From: a virus | DNA: 64,000 nt | Direction: 5' to 3' (one strand) | Virus record (IMG/VR): IMGVR_UViG_3300043434_000295 | Location: 1 to 64,000 of that record | Notes under the pieces: generated by a model | What the model saw: the letters and a program-made list of their open reading frames with translations, nothing else | The model's database searches: none | What the model was told of the DNA's origin: nothing | Shown: piece by piece, positions 51,448-58,869 of the stretch | Layout of the letters: each line of letters starts with the position of its first letter | Numbering within the stretch: the first letter of the stretch is position 1 | Made by a program: the position numbers and the translations under genes

Positions 51448-52412
51448 TGATTTCACTCACCGTCTTTAAATCGATATTCGATAATAAGACTGATACACGT
51501 GTAGACTTCGATACGTTTGAAAAATTCGAAAAATCGTTGTATCACCTATCAACGCTGCCAGGCTATAAAGCTAAGCGTGGTGAGTTTACAAAGAAAGCAT
51601 CACCTTTAATTTCTCCAGCAACTTATAAGCCCGATACTACTCGGGCTAATGCTAATGTAATTGAATGGGCAGGTTGGGCTGCCCTTGATGTTGATAATCA
51701 TAAATTTGATGGAGATCTTGAAAGTGAATTGGCTAGGCTTTACCCTGATACTTATTTTATTTGCTACTCAACTGCTAGCTCTACGATCGATCATCCGAAG
51801 TTCCGTTTGGTCTTCCCACTTACAAGAGCTATTAGGTCTGAAGAAATTAGGCACTTCTGGTTTGCGCTCAACACCGAATTTGGCATGGTGGGAGATACCC
51901 AGACTAAAGACCTCTCTAGAATGTATTACGTTCCAGCGCAATATCCTAAAGCATATAATTTTATCTTTACTCATCGCGCAGATAGGTATCTTGACGTTGA
52001 TGTTCTCTTAAGAAAGCATGAATATAATGATAAGTCTACTAGTTCTAATTTTATCGATAGGCTGCCTCCTGAGATTCAAAAGGCTGTCATTGCTCACAGA
52101 CAAGAAGAACTTGAAAGAGGAAAGCGCGAAATAGAATGGACGTCATACAAAGATTGCCCATTCGTAAATCGTCGTTTAATTCAAGATTATAAACAAATTG
52201 CCAATGTCGATGGATCTGGTCGTTATTCGATGATTTACAAAATTATGACTTCGATTGCGTGTAATGCCGTCAAACGTAAATATCCAATTACAGAGTATGA
52301 AATAGTAGATCTTGTTCGTGGATTAGATCGTGAGACATCAAACATATATGCTAAAAGACCTCTGAACGTCGAAGCATCTCGGGCGATTGAATTTGCATAC
52401 CGTAATACTTAA
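51447..52412 (+). CDS. AEP/PrimPol-like primase candidate
   Basis: A 321-residue protein. W-A-A-L-D-V-D-N-H (D81, D83) fits the hhhDhD motif of archaeo-eukaryotic primases. It is followed by a Y-S-T-A-S-S-T-x-x-H-P-K-F-R-L-V-F-P-L segment and a third acidic motif at D155 (T-Q-T-K-D-L-S-R). The C-terminal half is helical with a possible DNA-binding role. The gene lies where T4-like phages often carry gp61, but I see no DnaG zinc finger or TOPRIM motif. Call it a primase candidate on motif and position only. Confidence 0.6.
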   Translation: MISLTVFKSIFDNKTDTRVDFDTFEKFEKSLYHLSTLPGYKAKRGEFTKKASPLISPATYKPDTTRANANVIEWAGWAALDVDNHKFDGDLESELARLYPDTYFICYSTASSTIDHPKFRLVFPLTRAIRSEEIRHFWFALNTEFGMVGDTQTKDLSRMYYVPAQYPKAYNFIFTHRADRYLDVDVLLRKHEYNDKSTSSNFIDRLPPEIQKAVIAHRQEELERGKREIEWTSYKDCPFVNRRLIQDYKQIANVDGSGRYSMIYKIMTSIACNAVKRKYPITEYEIVDLVRGLDRETSNIYAKRPLNVEASRAIEFAYRNT

Positions 52413-52420
52413 GTATACGG

Positions 52421-52449
52421 TGTACAAATATTCAAATTTGTGATATAAT
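52421..52449 (+). promoter_or_regulatory. Sigma70-type promoter with extended -10
   Basis: TGTACA (52421-52426), 17 bp, TATAAT (52444-52449) with TGA before it, 21 bp ahead of ATG 52471. Confidence 0.8.
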
Positions 52450-52470
52450 AGTACTATCTCTGGAGATAAT

Positions 52471-53109
52471 ATGAAATTATATGCGCCTGAAGTCATGGAT
52501 CAATTGTCTGATTTACGTATGACAGTTGACTTCAATAAAGAACATATTGAAGATCTTAAAAAAATGACTGAGAATAACTGGAAGCAAGAAAAGAAACGTC
52601 GAGGCAAACGTGACTATGATACTGTGAAAATGCACACAGCAATGGGTTTAGGCTTTGAAAAAGTTCTATTGTCGCTTCCATACTTTGGTGAGGTTAGTGA
52701 AATTGTAGAAAATGCAATGGAATTAAATTTCATCGATCGTATGCGCGATTACAAATACTTAATGGGAGAAGGATGTTTTGGACAACAAAAAACTTTCAAT
52801 CTAAAATATCCTGGTTTACAATGGTATATTAGCTTTAGTCAACTAGAATCATTGTTAAGAAGTGCTCCATTCAATGAACACCTAATGTTAGGTGGTTATA
52901 ATGAAATTGGACATTTGATTTATGAATATCGTCCTGCATTTCTCATGGATATGAAGTCGGTTATTTCGTATGATTCTAAATACATCACTAAAGCACCTAA
53001 CAGCAAATATGATAGCTATATTTTTAATTGGCGCAAAGCCGTAGAAGATGGCGTCTGTATTAAATTAATTAAGGAACACCCTCTTCAAGAAAGTAAAAGT
53101 TATAAATAG
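52471..53109 (+). CDS. Hypothetical protein, unknown function
   Basis: A 212-residue protein. The N-terminal 60 residues are charged and helical (K-R-R-G-K-R-D-Y-D), then a core with A-M-G-L-G-F-E-K-V-L-L-S-L-P-Y-F-G, Y-L-M-G-E-G-C-F-G and W-Y-I-S-F-S-Q-L. It ends in a Lys-rich tail. A nuclease-like fold is possible, but no complete motif can be read. It has its own strong early-type promoter. The homing endonuclease gene follows, so this could be next to or part of its recognition neighbourhood. Confidence 0.5.
   Translation: MKLYAPEVMDQLSDLRMTVDFNKEHIEDLKKMTENNWKQEKKRRGKRDYDTVKMHTAMGLGFEKVLLSLPYFGEVSEIVENAMELNFIDRMRDYKYLMGEGCFGQQKTFNLKYPGLQWYISFSQLESLLRSAPFNEHLMLGGYNEIGHLIYEYRPAFLMDMKSVISYDSKYITKAPNSKYDSYIFNWRKAVEDGVCIKLIKEHPLQESKSYK
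53101..53108 (+). promoter_or_regulatory. Late promoter TATAAATA for the homing endonuclease
   Basis: An exact octamer overlapping the last codons of the upstream gene; expected start near 53114, just before GGAGGA and the ATG at 53126. Confidence 0.7.
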
Positions 53110-53125
53110 AACAGGAGGAATTTTT

Positions 53126-53809
53126 ATGTTCTATTTAATGATTAAAACACATAATAAAACTAAATTAAAATATCTTTGCAAATGTACTAATAGAGATCCA
53201 TACAAATATAAAGGTTCCGGAGTTTATTGGAAAAGACATCTCAAAGATCATGGAAGCGATATTACTACCGAAGTGATATTTCAGACTGAAGATTTAAATG
53301 AATTTAATTCAGCGTGTTTACGCTATTCTAAAGAATTTAATGTAAAAGATTCTGATGAATGGGCTAACCTAATAGAAGAAAATGGATTAGATGGAGGTAC
53401 AACTCACACTAACCCGTATTGGCTAAAAGGATTTAAACATTCAAATGAATCAAAAAGTAAAATATCAGAATCTTCGAAAAAGAAAAGAGTACCTCTATCT
53501 GAAAACGTTAAACAAAAGATAAGCGATGCTTTACGCGGAAAATCTATAAAATGTTCTCCTAAGGGCGTTGCAAAAACAGAAGAACATAAACGTAAAGTAT
53601 CTCAAGCTTTAAAAGGAAAGCCTAAGAATTTTTCTAAAAATGGTTTAGAAAATATGAAGACGTCAGTTAGTGAACGCCAAAAAAGAAAATATAAATGTTC
53701 AGTTTGTGGTAAAATAGGAAATGCTGGGCAAATCGGTCGTTATCATAAAGAATGTATGAAGGAGTTATCATGGAACAAAATGGAAATCAATCAGAGCGAG
53801 CATCAGTAA
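53126..53809 (+). mobile_element. Free-standing homing endonuclease gene (GIY-YIG-like with NUMOD3)
   Basis: A 227-residue protein. The N-terminal domain begins F-Y-L-M and has K-Y-L-C-K-C-T and Y-K-Y-K-G-S-G-V-Y-W-K-R-H-L, a degenerate GIY-YIG layout seen in phage homing enzymes. Three NUMOD3 DNA-binding motifs follow (residues about 105-120, 124-140, 149-166; K-I-S-D-A-L-R-G-K type), then a zinc finger (C191, C194, H207, C210). The gene carries its own late promoter and strong ribosome site, as T4 homing genes often do. Its 3' end holds the ribosome site and start of the next gene. It is AT-richer than its neighbours, a sign of transfer. Confidence 0.8.
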
Positions 53810-54267
53810 AAGTTTTAAAAGAAGCAATGGATTTGCAGAATCGAAAGTCACAAGATTATCAGAATCCTTTGAGCCGTGTACGCCAAGCCGATCACTATCC
53901 GCGTGGCGTTTATACTATCCTTGACACCATTAATGGCAAGATGCTTCGCATGTATTCTGTATTAGAAACTATGGAACAAGGTGGCAAAGTCAATTTTGAA
54001 TCTATTGAAGATTCTGCAATTGATATGATTAACTACGCGTCATTTCTTGTTGCATATATGCGTGGTGATATCGATGGTCAAGAAACGGGCAAGGATATCT
54101 TCAATCGTCGTGTAAGCAAAGCAACACATCCTACTACAGATTTGTATCCTGCAAAGTTCCGTGCAATCACCAAAGAACAAACAACTCTTGATGCACGCAA
54201 TTTTACAAATATTGTACCACAGGATGAAGTTGGAAAGTACGTACCTACTGGAAGATTTGAAGAATGA
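53770..54267 (+). CDS. Nucleotide-modification-associated protein (DUF1599-like)
   Basis: A 165-residue protein with K-S-Q-D-Y-Q-N-P-L-S-R near residue 25 and a long helical core ending E-D-S-A-I-D-M-I-N-Y-A-S-F-L-V-A-Y, the layout of DUF1599. This family is thought to be linked to modified nucleotides and is distantly MazG-like. ATG 53770 with GGAG 6 bp upstream is preferred over 53752, which lacks a ribosome site. It overlaps the endonuclease gene by 40 bp and gene 42 by 4 bp. The neighbours make a role in the modified-base pathway plausible. Confidence 0.65.
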   Translation: MEQNGNQSERASVKVLKEAMDLQNRKSQDYQNPLSRVRQADHYPRGVYTILDTINGKMLRMYSVLETMEQGGKVNFESIEDSAIDMINYASFLVAYMRGDIDGQETGKDIFNRRVSKATHPTTDLYPAKFRAITKEQTTLDARNFTNIVPQDEVGKYVPTGRFEE

Positions 54268-55019
54268 GTTACGATTATTACAATATGAAAACATGTCATG
54301 AAATTCGCCAAGAATTCGCTAGACTTTATCGTCAGCAAAAGTTTGTAACAGATAAATCCGGCGTTAAAACCGTTGAAATCATGGGTGCTAGCTTCTGGGC
54401 TAATTCACCTATGATCTTTGGTGCAGTCAATGAAGACTACGTTCAACGTGAACTTGACTGGTATAAGTCACAATCCTTGAACGTAAATGATATTCCCGGT
54501 GGACCTCCAGCTATTTGGAAACAAGTTGCTGATAAAGATGGAATGATCAACTCTAACTATGGCTGGTGTATCTATTCAGCAGAAAACAATCATCAGTTTG
54601 CACACGTTGTAACTGAACTTGAAGAACGTCCAGATTCTCGTCGTGCAACGATGATTTATACACGTCCCACGATGTGGGGTGATCACAATAAGAATGGTCG
54701 TTCTGACTTCATGTGTACTAACAGCGTGCAATATATGATTCGCAATAATCGAATCTATGCTATCGTACAAATGAGAAGTAATGATGCATGGGCTGGATAT
54801 CGCAATGACTATGCTTGGCAGAAATATGTTCTGCAGGAAGTCAGAAATGAATTGCAGTATCGTGGAAAGTTTTATGATTGCGGTGAAATCTTTTGGAATG
54901 TAGGTTCACTTCACATTTATGAACGTCAATTCTATTTGCTTGATCATTACATAAAGACGCACGAATTGTCTATAACTAAGGAAGAATATGACAAACGCTA
55001 TAAGCAAGCGACTGTCTAA
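54264..55019 (+). CDS. gp42: dCMP hydroxymethylase gp42
   Basis: A 251-residue member of the thymidylate-synthase fold (T4 gp42 has 246), converting dCMP to 5-hydroxymethyl-dCMP with methylene-tetrahydrofolate. Similarity to T4 gp42 runs the whole length: V-K-T-V-E-I-M-G-A-S-F, I-N-S-N-Y-G-W, P-D-S-R-R, I-Y-T-R-P-T-M. The catalytic Cys is C151 in D-F-M-C-T-N. D182 (R-N-D-Y-A-W) occupies the site that is Asn in thymidylate synthase and Asp179 in T4 gp42, which selects cytosine. This implies hydroxymethylcytosine in the phage DNA. Confidence 0.93.
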   Translation: MSYDYYNMKTCHEIRQEFARLYRQQKFVTDKSGVKTVEIMGASFWANSPMIFGAVNEDYVQRELDWYKSQSLNVNDIPGGPPAIWKQVADKDGMINSNYGWCIYSAENNHQFAHVVTELEERPDSRRATMIYTRPTMWGDHNKNGRSDFMCTNSVQYMIRNNRIYAIVQMRSNDAWAGYRNDYAWQKYVLQEVRNELQYRGKFYDCGEIFWNVGSLHIYERQFYLLDHYIKTHELSITKEEYDKRYKQATV

Positions 55020-55455
55020 ATGGGATCAACGTTATGTTGAACTAGCTAAACAAATTTCTACTTGGAGTAAAGATCCAAGTAGAAAGATTGGTGCGGTTGC
55101 CGTAGGTTCTAAAGGTCAGATTCTATCGCAAGGATATAATGGCTTTCCACGAGGAATCCTCGATCTTCCTGAACGTTATGAGAACCGAGAGGTAAAGTAT
55201 AAGCATGTTGTTCATGCAGAAATGAATGTAATCTATAATGCAACGTTCAGCGGCGTTTCTCTTGATGGTGCTTCTCTTTTTGTATACGGTCTCCCAGTGT
55301 GCAACGAATGCGCAAAGGGAATTATCCAGGTTGGTATAGAACGAGTTGTCATATATACAGATGAGCTTGTGCCAACGATTTGGACAGATGCTTTTAATTT
55401 GACTTGGCAAATGTTTAAAGAAGCAGGTGTAAAATGCAATTGGATTCAAACATGA
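54988..55455 (+). CDS. cd: dCMP deaminase
   Basis: A 155-residue zinc enzyme (T4 Cd has 193) making dUMP for dTMP synthesis. The zinc and catalytic residues are H76-A-E78 in V-V-H-A-E-M-N and C105, C108 in L-P-V-C-N-E-C. The G-Y-N-G-F-P-R-G segment is typical of phage and bacterial dCMP deaminases. The start overlaps gene 42 by 32 bp, with GGAAG as ribosome site. Pairing with gene 42 lets the phage steer dCMP between the hydroxymethyl and thymidine routes. Confidence 0.92.
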   Translation: MTNAISKRLSKWDQRYVELAKQISTWSKDPSRKIGAVAVGSKGQILSQGYNGFPRGILDLPERYENREVKYKHVVHAEMNVIYNATFSGVSLDGASLFVYGLPVCNECAKGIIQVGIERVVIYTDELVPTIWTDAFNLTWQMFKEAGVKCNWIQT

Positions 55456-55634
55456 AATGTTATTGCTATACATGCAAGAGTAAAGAAGTAGACGAAAGAG
55501 GATTTTCTCCTGTGATGTATACTTTTATTGTGTGTCCTGAATGTGGTAATAAACGTTGTCTAAAGTCTACAGATCATAATTTCAAATGCACAAATAGCAA
55601 CGAACCAGGACAAGAAGGAAGTAGATATAAATGA
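55452..55634 (+). CDS. Small zinc-ribbon protein
   Basis: A 60-residue protein with Cys pairs C-Y-C-Y-T-C near the N-terminus and C-P-E-C-G-N-K-R-C, enough for one zinc ribbon. I take ATG 55452, which overlaps the deaminase stop; the in-frame ATG at 55434 is an alternative that would add 6 residues. Its stop overlaps the glucosyltransferase start (ATGA). Function is unknown; DNA or protein binding within the modification block is possible. Confidence 0.6.
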   Translation: MKCYCYTCKSKEVDERGFSPVMYTFIVCPECGNKRCLKSTDHNFKCTNSNEPGQEGSRYK

Positions 55635-56836
55635 AAATCGCAATTATTATGGGTCGTGGCATCGAAGGATGTGGTGTTACGAAGTTTACTGTTGAACAAA
55701 CAAAATGGATGGCAAAGAATAGCCATGATTTTGTTGTATTTTCTTCTAAAGATAAATCGTGGACTCGTAAGAATGCCCATGACGTTTCAAATGTAGTGCA
55801 ACTTAAGTTTGCAAAGCAAGAAGAAATGAATAAACTAATTGAAGGTTGTAATAAAGCCGATGTAGTTATTATCAATAGTCTTCCTTCACTTAGTCATCCC
55901 GAAGAAGCAATCAATCAGTTCAAACGATCTCTTGAAGAAATTCAAAAACCAATTGTTCTAGTTCAACACGATCATTCATCTTTATCAATTAAACGTAATG
56001 CTGCTATTGAAGAAGCTGTAAAACGTGCTAATATTCTATTTGGTCATAGCGATACAAACGACTTTGCAAAATATGTTGGCGAAGTTACTGGTGGAGGTGG
56101 ACTTGCCGGATTCTTTGGTGACGATGAATCAAAAACTATATTGAACTTCCAGCCGGGCATTGACTTTGATTCTATTCGCGCTAAGTATTGGCTTGACATT
56201 GATCAGACGCGTCCATTAGAACACAAATGGATTGGCCGTACTACAAGTTGGAAAGGCTATGTTCAGATGTTTAAATTCCATAATGAATTCTTACGTCCTG
56301 GTGGTTATATCACTACGTTTGAAGGTATTGAAAAGTCTCCAGCTTATCTTGATTTTAGAAAGCTTTCTGAATTTCATGGAATGATTGATAAAGACATCAA
56401 TACTATTTCACTTGAAAAAGATCAACCAGCATATGTCTTTGGTCCATATATCAATGAACAGATGTTGTACCGAATGGCTTCAACTGGTTTTGGTTATCAG
56501 TTATCTATTCTAGATGAACGATTTATTCAACGATCTATTGAATATACACATTGTGAATTGGCTGCTGTTGGTGTAGTACCGGTCTTCCGCAAGTTATATG
56601 GTGAACGTTGTACACACCGCAAATATGGTGATAAACTAATCAATTGCAAGAATACTGGAACGATTTGGTTAGATGATACTAATATGCAACCAGCTTATGA
56701 TTTGGTCAACAAACTAACCAAAGATAAAGTCATGCGAAACGAATATCGTGAAATGGCGTTCGAATTTTACAAACAACATCAAGATTCACAATATACATTT
56801 GCAGAAATGATGAAACTTATACAAGATAATCTATGA
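55631..56836 (+). CDS. agt-like: DNA alpha-glycosyltransferase, T4 AGT-like
   Basis: A 401-residue GT-B enzyme, almost the size of T4 alpha-glucosyltransferase (400), with family blocks all along. These include R-G-I-E-G-C-G-V-T-K-F near residue 9, I-I-N-S-L-P-S, V-Q-H-D-H-S-S-L-S-I-K-R-N, W-I-G-R-T-T-S-W-K-G, and the sugar-nucleotide site G-F-G-Y-Q-L-S-I-L-D-E-R-F with I-E-Y-T-H-C-E-L. T4 AGT adds glucose from UDP-glucose to hydroxymethylcytosine in DNA, protecting it from restriction. The donor sugar here is not certain, because the next gene is a UDP-sugar dehydrogenase. Confidence 0.9.
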   Translation: MKIAIIMGRGIEGCGVTKFTVEQTKWMAKNSHDFVVFSSKDKSWTRKNAHDVSNVVQLKFAKQEEMNKLIEGCNKADVVIINSLPSLSHPEEAINQFKRSLEEIQKPIVLVQHDHSSLSIKRNAAIEEAVKRANILFGHSDTNDFAKYVGEVTGGGGLAGFFGDDESKTILNFQPGIDFDSIRAKYWLDIDQTRPLEHKWIGRTTSWKGYVQMFKFHNEFLRPGGYITTFEGIEKSPAYLDFRKLSEFHGMIDKDINTISLEKDQPAYVFGPYINEQMLYRMASTGFGYQLSILDERFIQRSIEYTHCELAAVGVVPVFRKLYGERCTHRKYGDKLINCKNTGTIWLDDTNMQPAYDLVNKLTKDKVMRNEYREMAFEFYKQHQDSQYTFAEMMKLIQDNL

Positions 56837-57627
56837 ATATTTGCATAGTTGGCCATGGTGTTGTTGGTAAAGCTGTACAACATGGTTTTACCAACAATTT
56901 GACACATCTGTATGTTGTAGATCCTCAGTACGATACATATATAGATTCGTTATATGATTTGTTTAAACCAGACATTGTTTTTATATGTGTTCCAACACCA
57001 ACTACGAAAGATGGGATAGACTCTTCTATAATTGAAAGTGTATTAAAAGAAATTAGTTTGCGTGAACATAAGCCTATAGTTGTAATAAAGTCTACTGTTA
57101 CGCCCGATGTTTGTGATAAACTTTCTTCTATATACTCACCTATAGTTTATAATCCAGAATTTCTAACTGAAGCAAATTGTATTAATGATTTTGTTAATCC
57201 AAAATTTATTTTGCTTGGCGGTGAAACACGCAACGTATTAGAAGTTGCAGAAGCGTATTCACAATATTCTTTATGCAACCCATGTCCAGTCTATATGGTT
57301 GATGAAAAAACTGCGTGTTTGATTAAATATACGTTGAATAGTTTTCTTGCAACCAAAGTTGTATTTTTCAACCAAATGTATGACATATATAAAAAGTCTG
57401 GCGCTGATATCACTTGGGAAAATTTTATAAAGATCATATCAAACGATGATCGAATCGGAGATACTCATATGAATGTTCCAGGTAAAGATGGTATGCGTGG
57501 ATTTGGTGGCATGTGCTTTCCAAAAGACACTAAAGCTATTATTCATTATGCTAAAACAGTGGGTGCACCATTTAGTATTCTTGAAGAAGTTGTTGATATA
57601 AATTATAAATTGCGAGATATGAAATGA
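56833..57627 (+). CDS. Short UDP-glucose/GDP-mannose dehydrogenase-like protein
   Basis: A 264-residue protein. The NAD-binding motif is G-H-G-V-V-G (residues 7-12), then F-I-C-V-P-T-P-T-T and K-S-T-V-T-P. The catalytic Cys is C228 in G-F-G-G-M-C-F-P-K-D. Full-length enzymes have about 390-450 residues; the C-terminal nucleotide-sugar-binding domain is absent here, yet the gene ends cleanly, overlapping the next by 4 bp. Related short forms occur in phages. Between a UDP-sugar-using transferase and a DNA methyltransferase, it could alter the donor sugar, for example to a uronate; this is inference. Confidence 0.82.
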   Translation: MNICIVGHGVVGKAVQHGFTNNLTHLYVVDPQYDTYIDSLYDLFKPDIVFICVPTPTTKDGIDSSIIESVLKEISLREHKPIVVIKSTVTPDVCDKLSSIYSPIVYNPEFLTEANCINDFVNPKFILLGGETRNVLEVAEAYSQYSLCNPCPVYMVDEKTACLIKYTLNSFLATKVVFFNQMYDIYKKSGADITWENFIKIISNDDRIGDTHMNVPGKDGMRGFGGMCFPKDTKAIIHYAKTVGAPFSILEEVVDINYKLRDMK

Positions 57628-58808
57628 AACACGCATCTATTGTACCATTAATTGGTGGAGAAACTCTTGGACAAATTAATGCTTTTGGCACAAAGCCTGA
57701 TTACTTACTTTCGTATACCCCCTTCTCTAATAATGATTCGCACTTGGTTAATTACCTTAAAGATGTTCCTTACATCTTACTCGACCAAGGCAGAACGCAT
57801 CCTGGGTATGTTGATATTGTTAATGCTGTGTGTCCTTGCGCTGGCCTCAGCTCTTTATCTCCATCGGCAAGCTCAGATTCTGCTGTTAACGACTGGATGA
57901 TGATCACTGCAAAATATGTACTTGAGGAAATGAAACCTCAAGTATTTTGGGGAGAGAATGCTCCTCGATTTGCAGGTGAAATGGGTAAACCAATCGTTGC
58001 AAAATTACATAAACTGGCTCGCGAAAATGGATATACAATGTCCATTTATAGGACTAAGTCCCTATTACACGGACTTAGTCAAGTTAGAGAGCGTTCTTTC
58101 TATTTCTTTTGGAAAGGCGATAAGGTACCCATTTTTAAATTCTTTGATGAATATCGTATTAGTATCGAAGATCAAATTAATTTGGTTAAACCTGAGTCTA
58201 CTCAACAAGAAGTAACTAATAAGAAAATTCCAAGTAAAGATGATCCTTATTATCGATATGTTCTTGAAGTTATGCATAAGGGTATTAGTCATTCTGAATT
58301 CCAGAAGACACTAATAAAATCTGCTGATGCAATGCATTATATCGAAGAGAATGGACATAACTATCGTATGCTGAAACCTTTCTTTGAGAAAGAAGGTTAT
58401 ACTAAACTTGCAAATAAAATGGAAGCCATTCAAGCAAAACTTGATGCAGGTGGAAATATTATGAGACGTGCTTCCTATATTCCAAAAGATTATATTGGTG
58501 CCTTTGTTGGTCATTTACCAGTTTCGATGACACACCACAGTGAAGATCGATACTTGACTTATCGTGAATGTATGACTATTATGGGTTTACCTCAGGACTT
58601 TGAGTTATTGAATCCTGCAAAAAACTTAAATCACGTATGTCAAAATGTACCAGTTCATACCGCTACAGATATGGCCATGGAGATTAAAGCTACTCTAGAA
58701 GGTAGACGTGATATGATGAATAGTACATTGATGTATCAGTTTAATCCTCAGAAAACATATGAACTTAGAGATCCAGAAGAATTAAGTAGTTTAGAATCCT
58801 TCATGTAA
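57624..58808 (+). CDS. C5-cytosine DNA methyltransferase-like protein
   Basis: A 394-residue protein with class motifs in the right order. A degenerate motif I lies near the N-terminus (P-L-I-G-G-E-T-L-G). Motif IV with catalytic Cys is C-P-C-A-G-L-S (C72), motif VI G-E-N-A (about 110-113) and motif VIII Q-V-R-E-R (153-157). A C-terminal T-Y-R-E-C-M-T-I-M-G-L-P-Q-D-F and V-P-V-H-T-A-T block corresponds to motifs IX-X. Motif I is unusual for AdoMet binding, and motif IV has Ala in place of Gln. In DNA with hydroxymethylcytosine the C5 position is blocked, so its target is unclear. A terminator follows. Confidence 0.8.
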   Translation: MKHASIVPLIGGETLGQINAFGTKPDYLLSYTPFSNNDSHLVNYLKDVPYILLDQGRTHPGYVDIVNAVCPCAGLSSLSPSASSDSAVNDWMMITAKYVLEEMKPQVFWGENAPRFAGEMGKPIVAKLHKLARENGYTMSIYRTKSLLHGLSQVRERSFYFFWKGDKVPIFKFFDEYRISIEDQINLVKPESTQQEVTNKKIPSKDDPYYRYVLEVMHKGISHSEFQKTLIKSADAMHYIEENGHNYRMLKPFFEKEGYTKLANKMEAIQAKLDAGGNIMRRASYIPKDYIGAFVGHLPVSMTHHSEDRYLTYRECMTIMGLPQDFELLNPAKNLNHVCQNVPVHTATDMAMEIKATLEGRRDMMNSTLMYQFNPQKTYELRDPEELSSLESFM

Positions 58809-58810
58809 TC

Positions 58811-58831
58811 ATCGCCCTTCGGGGCGATTTC
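58811..58831 (+). terminator. Rho-independent terminator ending the modification block
   Basis: ATCGCCC (58811-58817), TTCG loop, GGGCGAT (58822-58828), then TTTC. It has a UUCG loop like the gene 23 terminator. Confidence 0.85.
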
Positions 58832-58835
58832 TATT

Positions 58836-58843
58836 TATAAATA
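58836..58843 (+). promoter_or_regulatory. Late promoter TATAAATA for the 58870-64000 block
   Basis: An exact octamer, 26 bp before ATG 58870, expected start near 58849. It directs late expression of the downstream cluster, whose products appear to be packaged. Confidence 0.78.
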
Positions 58844-58869
58844 TAAGTAGATTTATTAATGGAGATTCT

